A stretch of DNA of 6,955 nt, taken from positions 1 to 6,955 of the forward strand of contig DATLZB010000119.1 in NCBI GenBank assembly GCA_035574175.1, written 5' to 3'. Positions within the stretch are counted from its first letter, which is position 1; each line of letters opens with the position of its first letter. The translations under genes and the position numbers were made by a program. Below the pieces are notes generated by a model that was given only the letters and a program-made list of their open reading frames with translations, was not told the origin of the DNA and made no database searches. Origin of the DNA: DATLZB01 sp035574175. GTDB lineage: Bacteria > Pseudomonadota > Alphaproteobacteria > Rhizobiales > Hyphomicrobiaceae. This document shows positions 1 through 5,868 of the stretch, piece by piece.

Positions 1-54
1 CATGTCTTCGATACGCGCCCACTGCTGGTCATTGAGCTCGTACCGCTTCGCCAT
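1..54 (-). CDS. IS5-family-type transposase, N-terminal fragment (runs off the left edge)
   Basis: An ATG at 54-52 on the minus strand opens a frame that reads MAKRYELNDQQWARIEDM up to the window edge with no stop. The pattern (basic start, RYEL, then D-QQW-I) is the usual beginning of IS5-family (IS427-like) DDE transposases, whose N-terminus carries a small DNA-binding domain. Only 18 residues are visible, so catalytic residues, length and integrity cannot be judged. It reads away from soeA, and the DNA between its start and about 125 has GATTC/GAATC words and an inverted repeat that fit an insertion-sequence end. It could also be a fragment of a dead element. The family call rests on recognising a short motif. 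Confidence 0.6.
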   Translation of the reverse strand, partial: MAKRYELNDQQWARIEDM

Positions 55-125
55 GCGCTGCGCTCCGAATCAGTTGATCCGAGCCGCAATGAATCAGAAC
101 CGATTCCCGATGGGAATCCCGAATG
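55..125. mobile_element. Probable terminal region of the IS5-type element
   Basis: This is the non-coding DNA just upstream of the transposase start. It contains a perfect inverted repeat, GATTCCC gat GGGAATC (102-118), and repeated GAATC or GATTC words near 67, 91, 102 and 114, as often seen at transposase-binding ends. A CTAG at 136-139 could be part of a short target duplication, as some IS5-family members duplicate TA-containing sites. The exact boundary cannot be fixed because the other end of the element lies outside the window; 125 is an estimate. Confidence 0.35.
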
Positions 126-137
126 TCGATTGGACCT

Positions 138-153
138 AGTACAAAAGTACAAA
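138..153. repeat. Tandem direct repeat AGTACAAA x2 upstream of soeA
   Basis: Two perfect, adjacent copies of AGTACAAA lie about 150 bases before the soeA start. The same bases give a short dyad, GTAC aaaa GTAC (139-150). An AT-rich tandem motif in GC-rich DNA upstream of an operon could be a regulator-binding site for soeABC, or could belong to the flank of the neighbouring insertion sequence. I do not recognise it as the operator of a known regulator. Confidence 0.4.
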
Positions 154-203
154 CGGCGGCAGGCGAGCATAAGGGCGTGGTGAAAATGAGGCTCGAGCTG
201 CCG

Positions 204-232
204 TTGCAAGCTGCCCCGATCGCGGACATAGC
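204..232 (+). promoter_or_regulatory. Weak promoter candidate for soeABC
   Basis: TTGCAA (204-209) and CATAGC (227-232) are 17 bases apart, roughly a sigma-70 type -35 and -10. Transcription would begin near 240 and leave a leader of about 60 bases before the GTG at 300. The matches are poor (4 of 6 and about 3 of 6), so this is only the best candidate by eye in the 245-base gap. A promoter carried by the IS end is an alternative. Confidence 0.2.
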
Positions 233-299
233 TAAACGAGGCGCGGCGGATTAGGCTCATCCTCACAATTGGCTGCAACCCCGCTCCACCAGCCCACCA

Positions 300-3200
300 G
301 TGGTCAAACCAAACCAGGCATACGCGACGACGCCAGCCGGCACGCCACAGCGTGATGGGCGACCGGGCGATGTCGCGGCGCCCAGCCAGCAGGAAGCCCG
401 CGGCGCCAACTCGACCCCCTCGCAACGTCCGCTGGCCGACACGCGCGCGCCCGCGGAAGGCGACGGCGTTACGACCTCCCCGGCGGTTGCGGACCGCATT
501 GCCAAGACAACCTGCTACATGTGTGCCTGTCGCTGCGGGATCGAGGTCCACGTCCGCCATGGCCGGATCCGCTACATCAGCGGCAATAGGGACCACCCGG
601 TGAACCGCGGCATCATCTGCGGCAAGGGTAGCGCCGGCATCATGCAGCATTACAGCCCGGCGCGCCTCAGAGCGCCGCTGCTGCGGACCGGTCCGCGCGG
701 CTCGGGCGAGTTCCGTGAGATCTCATGGGAGGAGGCGCTGGCGATCGCAACCGAGCGGCTTGCCTGCATCCGTGCCAGGGATCCCAAGAAGCTTGCCTTT
801 TTCACGGGCCGCGACCAGTCGCAGGCGCTGACCGGCTGGTGGGCGAGCCGCTTTGGTACGCCCAACTACGCGGCCCACGGCGGGTTATGCTCCGTCAACA
901 TGGCGGCCGGCGGGCTTTACACCATTGGCGGTTCGTTCTGGGAGTTCGGAGAGCCCGACTGGGAGCACACGCGCTACTTCATGTTGTTCGGGGTTGCCGA
1001 GGATCATGCCTCCAACCCGATCAAGATCGGGCTCAAGCGGATCAAGGCCCGGGGCGCCAAGTTCGTCGCGATCAACCCCTGCCGGACCGGCTACAGCGCC
1101 ATTGCCGACGAGTGGGTGGCGATTCGGCCGGGGACGGACGGCCTCTTCGTGCTCGCCATCGTGCATGAGCTTCTCAAGGCCGGCCGCATCGATCTTGAAT
1201 ATCTCATCCGCTACACCAACGCCCATCAGCTCGTGATCGAGGAGCCGGGCGCCGCCGACCATGGCCTCTTCCTGCGCGACAAGGAGGGGCGCCCGCTATG
1301 TTGGGACCGTCGCACCAACGCCCCCACAGACGCGCTCGCCACGGGGACGAACCCGGCGCTGCGCGGCCGCTACGACGTCGAGGGCCGCCGTGCGGTGCCG
1401 GTGTTCCAACTCATCGCCGAGCGCTATCTCGACGCGCGCTACCAACCGGAGGCGGTGGCGCGGCGTTGCGGTGTATCCGCCGGCACCATCCGCAGAATTG
1501 CCGCCGAACTCGCCCACGTCGCCTTCGGGGAGACCACCGAGCTCCCCCTGCCCTGGACCGACTGGGCCGGGCGTCGGCACGAGAGCACGAAAGGGCGTCC
1601 GGTGTCGATGCACGCCATGCGCGGGATCTCGGCCCATTCCAACGGCTTCCACACGTGTCGCGCGCTGCATCTACTGCAGGTGCTGCTCGGCACCGTCGAC
1701 GTGCCCGGCGGCTTCCGTTTCCGGCCGCCGTTTCCGAAGCCCGCTCCGCCCGACGCCAAGCCGGCGGGCAAGGACGGTGGAAGGCCGCTTACGCCGCTCA
1801 ACGGGAGTCCCTTGGGCTACGTTGCCGGGCCCGAGGACCTTCTCGTCGATGCCGCCGGCTGCCCGATCCGCATCGACAAGGCCTACTCATGGGAGGCGCC
1901 GCTCGCCGCGCACGGGCTCATGCACACCGTGATCCGGAATGCGTGGGCCGGCGACCCCTACCCCATCGACACGCTGATGATGTACATGGCCAACATGGCC
2001 TGGAACTCGTCGATGAACACGGGCGAGACTATCGCCATGCTGGCGGACACCAACGAGAGCGGCGATTATCGCATCCCCTTCATCATCTACTCCGACGCCT
2101 ATTACTCGGAGACGGTCGCCTACGCCGACCTCGTGCTCCCGGACACGACCTATCTCGAGCGGTACGACTGCATCAGCCTGCTCGACCGGCCGATCAGCGA
2201 TGCCGACGGTCCGGCCGACGCCATCCGCTATCCCGTGGTCGATCCTGATCGTGATGTCAGGCCGTTCCAGTCGGTGCTGATCGAGCTTGGCGCGCGGCTA
2301 AAGCTGCCCGGCTTCGTCAACGAGGACGGCAGCCCCAAGTATCGCGACTACGCGGACTACATCGTCAACCACGAGCGCACGCCGGGTGTCGGACCGCTGG
2401 CGGGTTGGCGCGGGCGGGATGGCACCAAGATCGCCAAAGGCGAGGTCAATCCGAGCCAGCTCGACCGCTACATCGAAAACGGCTGCTTCTGGCGTCACCA
2501 ACTTGCTGAGGACCAGCGCTATTACCGGATGGCCAATCGCGCCTATCTCGACTTCGCCGTCGAGGCCGGGTTCCTTGCCAGTCCAGAGCCGGTGGTGTTC
2601 CAGCTCTACAGCGAGCCGCTGCAGCGCTTCCGTCTCGCCGCCCGCGGACACGGCCGGCTGCAGCCGCCCCCGTCCCTTCGCGCGCGCATCGAGCGTTACT
2701 GTGACCCGCTGCCGTTCTGGTACGCGCCCTTCGAAGAGACGGCGACCGACCCCGTGCGTTTCCCGCTGCACGCGCTAACGCAGCGCCCAATGCACATGTA
2801 CCACTCTTGGGGCTCGCAGAACGCGTGGCTGCGCCAGATCACCAGCCAGAACCGCCTTTTCCTGCACCGCGCGACGGCGGCAAAGCTCGGCATTGCCGAC
2901 GACGACTGGGTGTGGATCGAGAGCGCCACCGGCAGGGTCAAGGGCCAGGTTCGGCTCGTCGATGGCGTCAATGCCGACACCGTGTGGACCTGGAATGCGA
3001 TCGGCAAGCGGGAGGGCGCGTGGGGCCTTGCGCACGATGCGGCGGAGTTCAATCGCGCCTTCCTGATCAACCACCTGATCAGGGATCTGCTGCCATCCGA
3101 TGAGCACGGCCACCGCCCCTCCAACTCCGACCCTGTGACCGGGCAGGCATCGTGGTTCGATCTGCGTGTGCGCATCGTCAAGTGCGCTCCGGGCGAATGG

Positions 3201-3311
3201 GGCACAACCGAACCGCGGCTGCCGCCGCTGAAGCCGCCGACCCATTTGGCGGCACCGCCCGAGCGGCTTGCCTTCGGTACCGAGTTCCGCCCCCGGAGGG
3301 CGCAGCAATGA
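300..3311 (+). CDS. soeA: Sulfite dehydrogenase (quinone) molybdopterin subunit, SoeA-like
   Basis: This is the large catalytic subunit of a DMSO-reductase-family enzyme carrying Mo-bis-MGD and one [4Fe-4S] cluster. As SoeA it would oxidise sulfite to sulfate on the cytoplasmic side of the membrane and pass electrons to SoeB. Of 1003 residues, C72-xx-C75-xxx-C79 and C107 (in CGKG) form the N-terminal Fe-S site. C197 in HGGLCSVN sits where the cysteine Mo ligand is expected. Molybdopterin oxidoreductase motifs follow at about 436-470 and 555-625, and the dinucleotide-binding domain begins near 824 with TQRPMHMYHSWGSQNAW. No twin-arginine signal is seen, which fits cytoplasmic SoeA and argues against the exported polysulfide, thiosulfate and DMSO reductases. 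GTG 300 is the only ATG/GTG/TTG start in frame between the stop at 252-254 and the Fe-S motif, yet it lacks a Shine-Dalgarno, and the first 70 residues look disordered. The stop overlaps soeB by four bases. Family is certain; sulfite as substrate is inferred from length, subunit set and motifs. Confidence 0.78.
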   Translation: MVKPNQAYATTPAGTPQRDGRPGDVAAPSQQEARGANSTPSQRPLADTRAPAEGDGVTTSPAVADRIAKTTCYMCACRCGIEVHVRHGRIRYISGNRDHPVNRGIICGKGSAGIMQHYSPARLRAPLLRTGPRGSGEFREISWEEALAIATERLACIRARDPKKLAFFTGRDQSQALTGWWASRFGTPNYAAHGGLCSVNMAAGGLYTIGGSFWEFGEPDWEHTRYFMLFGVAEDHASNPIKIGLKRIKARGAKFVAINPCRTGYSAIADEWVAIRPGTDGLFVLAIVHELLKAGRIDLEYLIRYTNAHQLVIEEPGAADHGLFLRDKEGRPLCWDRRTNAPTDALATGTNPALRGRYDVEGRRAVPVFQLIAERYLDARYQPEAVARRCGVSAGTIRRIAAELAHVAFGETTELPLPWTDWAGRRHESTKGRPVSMHAMRGISAHSNGFHTCRALHLLQVLLGTVDVPGGFRFRPPFPKPAPPDAKPAGKDGGRPLTPLNGSPLGYVAGPEDLLVDAAGCPIRIDKAYSWEAPLAAHGLMHTVIRNAWAGDPYPIDTLMMYMANMAWNSSMNTGETIAMLADTNESGDYRIPFIIYSDAYYSETVAYADLVLPDTTYLERYDCISLLDRPISDADGPADAIRYPVVDPDRDVRPFQSVLIELGARLKLPGFVNEDGSPKYRDYADYIVNHERTPGVGPLAGWRGRDGTKIAKGEVNPSQLDRYIENGCFWRHQLAEDQRYYRMANRAYLDFAVEAGFLASPEPVVFQLYSEPLQRFRLAARGHGRLQPPPSLRARIERYCDPLPFWYAPFEETATDPVRFPLHALTQRPMHMYHSWGSQNAWLRQITSQNRLFLHRATAAKLGIADDDWVWIESATGRVKGQVRLVDGVNADTVWTWNAIGKREGAWGLAHDAAEFNRAFLINHLIRDLLPSDEHGHRPSNSDPVTGQASWFDLRVRIVKCAPGEWGTTEPRLPPLKPPTHLAAPPERLAFGTEFRPRRAQQ

Positions 3312-4036
3312 CAACCGTTCCCGATCGCACCGAGAAGAGCCTTGGGCTCGTCATCGATCTGGACACCTGCGTCGGCTGCCAGGCCTGCGTGACCTCGTGC
3401 AAGGAATGGAATGCGGGCGGGCACATGGCGCCGCTAACCGACATCAAGCCTTACGGCGGCGGCGCCGACGGCGTGTGGTTCAATCGCGTCCACACCTTCG
3501 AGCATGTTACGGACACGGTGGGCCGCACCGTCCACTTCCCGCGATCCTGCCTCCACTGCGCGGAGCCCGCCTGCGTCACCGTTTGTCCGACGGGAGCTTC
3601 CTACAAGCGCGCCTCTGACGGCATTGTGCTCGTCGACGAGGACAAGTGCATCGGCTGCAAGCTCTGCTCCTGGGCGTGCCCCTATGGGGCGCGCGAGTTC
3701 GATACCGATGTCGGCGTCATGAAGAAGTGCACCCTGTGCATAGATCGGATTTACAATGCCAACCTGCCGGAGGAGGACCGGGTTCCCGCGTGCGTCGCCG
3801 CTTGTCCGACCGGCGCTAGGCACTTCGGCGATCTCGGCGACCCCGCTTCGCCGGTGTCCAAGCTGGCTGTCGATCGCGGCGGTGTGGACCTGATGCCGGA
3901 GCTCGGCTACCGGCCGACCAACAAGTATCTGCCGCCGCGTTCCCCGCGCGGCGTTTCTCAGGCACCTGCGGCCCTCGAACCGGCGCCGGCGGACGGCGGC
4001 TTCCTCGGCTGGGTTGACCGCATGCTCTCGCGCTGA
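3308..4036 (+). CDS. soeB: Sulfite dehydrogenase iron-sulfur subunit, SoeB-like
   Basis: This 242-residue electron-transfer subunit should pass electrons from SoeA to the quinone site at the membrane anchor. Four ferredoxin-like cysteine groups are visible: C21/24/27/31, C81/84/89/93, C114/117/120/124, and C141/144 with C162/166. These suffice for four [4Fe-4S] clusters, as in the DmsB/PsrB/NrfC family, and no group lacks a cysteine. The start is the ATG at 3308, which overlaps the soeA stop (ATGA) and is preceded by a good GGAGGG Shine-Dalgarno at 3295-3300, implying translational coupling. There is no signal peptide, so it should stay cytoplasmic with SoeA. After about residue 200 there is a Pro/Ala-rich tail that ends in a short hydrophobic-basic segment (GGFLGWVDRMLSR), possibly touching the membrane or SoeC. 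The family is secure; the Soe assignment comes from the operon. Confidence 0.82.
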   Translation: MTTVPDRTEKSLGLVIDLDTCVGCQACVTSCKEWNAGGHMAPLTDIKPYGGGADGVWFNRVHTFEHVTDTVGRTVHFPRSCLHCAEPACVTVCPTGASYKRASDGIVLVDEDKCIGCKLCSWACPYGAREFDTDVGVMKKCTLCIDRIYNANLPEEDRVPACVAACPTGARHFGDLGDPASPVSKLAVDRGGVDLMPELGYRPTNKYLPPRSPRGVSQAPAALEPAPADGGFLGWVDRMLSR

Positions 4037-4040
4037 TCCC

Positions 4041-4976
4041 ATGCGTCCTGCCTACTCCGTCATCTTCTTCACGACCGCCACCGGCGCAGGCTATGGCCTG
4101 CTCGCCCTGCTCGGCCTGCTCGCGGCAGCCGGCATGGTGCCGCCCGACGTCACGCTCGGGCTGGCGGGATTGGGCCTTGCGATGGCGCTCATCACGGGCG
4201 GGCTGCTGTCGTCGGCGGCCCACCTTGGCCGCCCCGAGCGGGCGTGGCGGGCCTTCTCGCAGTGGCGGACCTCGTGGCTGTCGCGCGAGGCAATCGCCGC
4301 GGTTGCCACCTATCTGCCCGCCGGGCTACTCGCGGCCGGCTGGGTTCTCCTTGGCCGCACCGACGGCTGGGTCGCGGTCGCGGGCGTATCGGCTGCGATC
4401 CTCGCCGCGCTCACCGTGTCGGCCACCGGCATGATCTACGCCTCCCTCAAGCCCGTCGCCGAGTGGCACAGCCCGTTCACGCTGCCGGCCTATCTGATCT
4501 TTGCGCTGATGACCGGGCTCGTTTTGCTTAACGCTCTGCTCGCATGTCTCGGCCGGTGGGACCCATCATGGGCAGGCTTTGCGGTCGCGGCGACAATCGC
4601 TGGGTGGGGATGGAAAATCGCAACCTGGCGGCACAACGATGCCCAGCGTTTGCCCGCCAGCGCCCACTCGGCGACGGGCCTCGCGGGGGGACGCGTGCGA
4701 TCGGTGGAATGGCCGCACACGGAGGAGAACTATCTGCTCAAGGAAATGGGCTACCGGATCGCGCGCAAGCACTCCGAGCGTCTGCGCTTGATCGCGCAAG
4801 CTGCCGCTTTCGCGCTGCCGGTCGTCCTGCTCGTCACCGCAATGATGTCGGCAGCCCTTGCCAGCCTGGTCGCCTCGGTGCTCGCCGCGATGCTCCAGCT
4901 CGCCGGCATGCTCATCGAACGCTGGCTGTTCTTTGCCGAGGCGCGCCACACGGTGACGCTCTACTACGGCCGCTAA
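4041..4976 (+). CDS. soeC: Sulfite dehydrogenase membrane anchor, SoeC-like (DmsC family)
   Basis: This 311-residue integral membrane subunit would anchor SoeAB to the inner membrane and carry the quinone-reduction site. About eight hydrophobic helices can be placed: residues 5-32, 37-60, 82-104, 110-132, 146-169, 177-195, 250-270 and 273-292. Conserved-looking loop motifs of the DmsC-type anchor are HLGRPERAW (61-69), a TSWLSRE segment (77-83), GMIYASLKPVAEWHSP (130-145) and the soluble-loop stretch NYLLKEMGYRIARKHSERLR (230-249). The start is the ATG at 4041, four bases after the soeB stop. No clear Shine-Dalgarno precedes it, so translation is probably coupled to soeB. An upstream in-frame ATG at 4014 would overlap soeB and add nine polar residues before the first helix; I prefer 4041. 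The family is clear, while the substrate of the complex is inferred. Confidence 0.78.
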   Translation: MRPAYSVIFFTTATGAGYGLLALLGLLAAAGMVPPDVTLGLAGLGLAMALITGGLLSSAAHLGRPERAWRAFSQWRTSWLSREAIAAVATYLPAGLLAAGWVLLGRTDGWVAVAGVSAAILAALTVSATGMIYASLKPVAEWHSPFTLPAYLIFALMTGLVLLNALLACLGRWDPSWAGFAVAATIAGWGWKIATWRHNDAQRLPASAHSATGLAGGRVRSVEWPHTEENYLLKEMGYRIARKHSERLRLIAQAAAFALPVVLLVTAMMSAALASLVASVLAAMLQLAGMLIERWLFFAEARHTVTLYYGR

Positions 4977-5004
4977 GCGCCTGCGCGACTTTAGGTTGGC
5001 GCTT
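4975..5004. repeat. Inverted repeat at the end of soeC
   Basis: AAGCGCC (4975-4981) is matched by GGCGCTT (4998-5004), giving a perfect 7-bp stem with a 16-base loop that starts within the soeC stop codon. The position suits a transcript end for soeABC, but the loop is long and no run of T follows, so it is not a convincing intrinsic terminator. It may stabilise the 3' end of the mRNA or be chance. Confidence 0.25.
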
Positions 5005-5037
5005 GGCAGTGGGCGATCCGTTCTTCCTTCGCCAGCG

Positions 5038-5200
5038 GCACGGCACATCGCCATAGGAACAGAAGACGCAGCACTCGCCCTTGCTAAGCCTCACCTCGAG
5101 ACTGCACCGGCTGCATTGCGTGGAGGTACCGGCAGGTATCGGTGGGCATCGTCCCGACCGAGCGATGACTGCAGCCCAGGCTTGCTACTCCTTGCGGCAA
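5038..5200 (-). pseudogene. Frameshifted GDCCVxC-domain small cysteine-rich protein
   Basis: The minus strand carries a remnant of the small GDCCVxC-domain (seleno)protein family, about 60-75 residues long, with a CPxCG-like start, a MPTDAC core, a CxxC pair and a GDCCVFCSYG end. Here the first frame reads ASLGCSHRSVGT, then MPTDTCRYLHA (5149-5117). The second frame reads CSRCSLEVRLSK, then GECCVFCSYGDVPC (5079-5038). The two join perfectly with family spacing if one base is removed from the TT at 5116-5117. As it stands, the first frame stops at 5086-5084. The first cysteine of the N-terminal CxxC also appears as serine (AGC, 5182-5180), and the usual proline-rich end after VPC is lost. The start is uncertain; a TTG at 5200-5198 is the nearest. 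The family's biochemical role is not firmly known; members occur near mercury and other thiophilic-metal genes. Family match is from memory of its motif. Confidence 0.6.
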
Positions 5201-5315
5201 GCCGGAAAGGCGGCAGTGCGTGACGCCTCGGCACGCTTGTCCACGCCGATCCGCCTCCGAGCAGCCAACTTTCGGCCCCCTTCGGTGCTTGATTTTCAGG
5301 GCCTTCGGGGCGCGC
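5201..5315. other. Non-coding spacer between tRNA-Leu and the pseudogene
   Basis: I see no gene or convincing signal here. A CCTTCGG word occurs twice (5279-5285 and 5302-5308), and GGCCC/GGGCC words could pair on the minus strand just downstream of the tRNA, but there is no T-rich tail to make a terminator. Confidence 0.4.
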
Positions 5316-5402
5316 TGGTGCCCCAGGAGGGACTCGAACCCCCACTCCCTTGCGGAAACCAGATTTTGAGTCTGGCGCGTCTACCGGTTCCGCCACTGGG
5401 GC
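5316..5402 (-). tRNA. tRNA-Leu (anticodon CAA)
   Basis: This is a complete class II tRNA of 87 bases on the minus strand, including the encoded CCA. The acceptor stem pairs GCCCCAG (5402-5396) with CTGGGGC (5326-5320), followed by discriminator A and CCA (5319-5316). The anticodon stem CCAGA/TCTGG encloses the loop CTCAAAA, giving anticodon CAA, which reads the leucine codon UUG. A variable arm and a T arm with GGTTCGAGTCC follow. The length, long variable arm and discriminator A all fit leucine. It probably has its own promoter in the 80 bases upstream. tRNA genes are common integration points, but no attachment-site duplication or integrase is visible here. Confidence 0.95.
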
Positions 5403-5414
5403 CTGCGCCCGCGC

Positions 5415-5443
5415 GGTATAGCAGAAGCACCCACTATGGAAAC
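5415..5443 (-). promoter_or_regulatory. Candidate promoter for tRNA-Leu
   Basis: On the minus strand TATACC (5420-5415) lies 12 bases before the tRNA, a suitable distance for a -10 element. The best -35 at 17 bases spacing is GTTTCC (5443-5438), a poor match. The -10 is plausible and the -35 doubtful. Confidence 0.3.
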
Positions 5444-5458
5444 AGCCTTCACAGGGGC

Positions 5459-5478
5459 CCGGCGCCGGAGTGCGCCGG
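5459..5478 (-). terminator. GC-rich hairpin after the small membrane protein gene
   Basis: CCGGCGC (5459-5465) and GCGCCGG (5472-5478) form a perfect 7-bp stem with a six-base loop, five bases past the stop of the 5484-5825 gene. It is well placed to end the ecm transcript, but the minus-strand sequence after it has no clear T tract, so it may act with Rho or only as a 3' stem. Confidence 0.35.
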
Positions 5479-5483
5479 TCCGT

Positions 5484-5825
5484 CTAGCGCCAAGTATAGG
5501 TCACCCGGCCGCTCCGGTGCCGGTGCTCGCTGACTGTGACATGGTCGCCGACGTGCGGGTCTCTCGTCTTCAGCGCGATCACCGTGACGTGGCGCCCATC
5601 CTCCAGCTTGACGTCGACGGCGAGAGCCCGCGCGGCATCTTTCGAGTTGAGGATACCTACGTGCTCCACCGTTCCTGATACCCGGCGGTCTTCGACCGCA
5701 GCGTCGAGGTCAACCAGCACGAAGCCGGCAACGATCGCCGCGATAGCCAACACCACTGTAGCGATCCTCTTCAGTCTATCGAACAGGATCGCCCGATCGA
5801 GCCGCCGTCTGGTCTCCTCACGCAT
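5484..5825 (-). CDS. Small single-helix membrane-anchored protein of unknown function
   Basis: I do not recognise this 113-residue protein. It starts with a basic, polar stretch (residues 1-20, rich in Arg, as in MREETRRRLDR), followed by one hydrophobic helix at about 21-39 (IATVVLAIAAIVAGFVLVDL). A soluble part of about 70 residues follows, with alternating hydrophobic residues that suggest a small beta-rich fold (VSGTVEHVGI, ALAVDVKLEDG, HVTVIAL, GDHVTVSEH). By the positive-inside rule the soluble part should face the periplasm. There are no cysteines and no obvious catalytic motif. The start is the ATG at 5825-5823; the nearest Shine-Dalgarno-like GAGG lies about 12 bases upstream and is weak. 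It begins 43 bases after the ecm stop in the same direction, so the two may be co-transcribed, and a hairpin follows the stop. Codon use looks like that of its neighbours. That it is a real gene is likely; no role is assigned. Confidence 0.65.
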   Translation of the reverse strand: MREETRRRLDRAILFDRLKRIATVVLAIAAIVAGFVLVDLDAAVEDRRVSGTVEHVGILNSKDAARALAVDVKLEDGRHVTVIALKTRDPHVGDHVTVSEHRHRSGRVTYTWR

Positions 5826-5868
5826 GTGCAGATTGAACCTCGCAAGAGTGACCGGTATCCAACGCCGC

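Noticed and set aside
29..229. Minus-strand frame of 66 residues across the upstream gap
   Set aside because: It overlaps the transposase start in another frame, shows no family motif and crosses the probable IS boundary.
1298..2248. Long plus-strand frame (316 residues) inside soeA, and other frames there such as 725-1168 and 2298-2771
   Set aside because: They are Arg/Ala/Pro-rich with no recognisable domain and lie wholly within soeA, as expected from GC-rich codon bias in alternate frames.
2696..4042. Minus-strand frames opposite soeA and soeB (2696-3424, 2775-3314, 3434-4042)
   Set aside because: They are antisense to clearly conserved coding sequence and show no protein family features.
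300..4976. Polysulfide, thiosulfate or DMSO reductase instead of sulfite dehydrogenase
   Set aside because: No Tat signal on the large subunit, large-subunit length near 1000 residues, and the TQRPMHMYHSWGSQNAW and DmsC-type anchor motifs fit SoeABC better. Not fully excluded without a tree.
5012..5033. Possible hairpin GGCGA/TCGCC after soeC as an intrinsic terminator
   Set aside because: Only five base pairs, a 12-base loop and no T run after it.
5091..5396. Minus-strand open frame with a KGVGVRVPPGAP-like segment, and the plus-strand frame at 5081-5533
   Set aside because: These are translations through the tRNA-Leu gene; the GVRVPPGAP-type sequence is a well-known false protein made by tRNA T arms.
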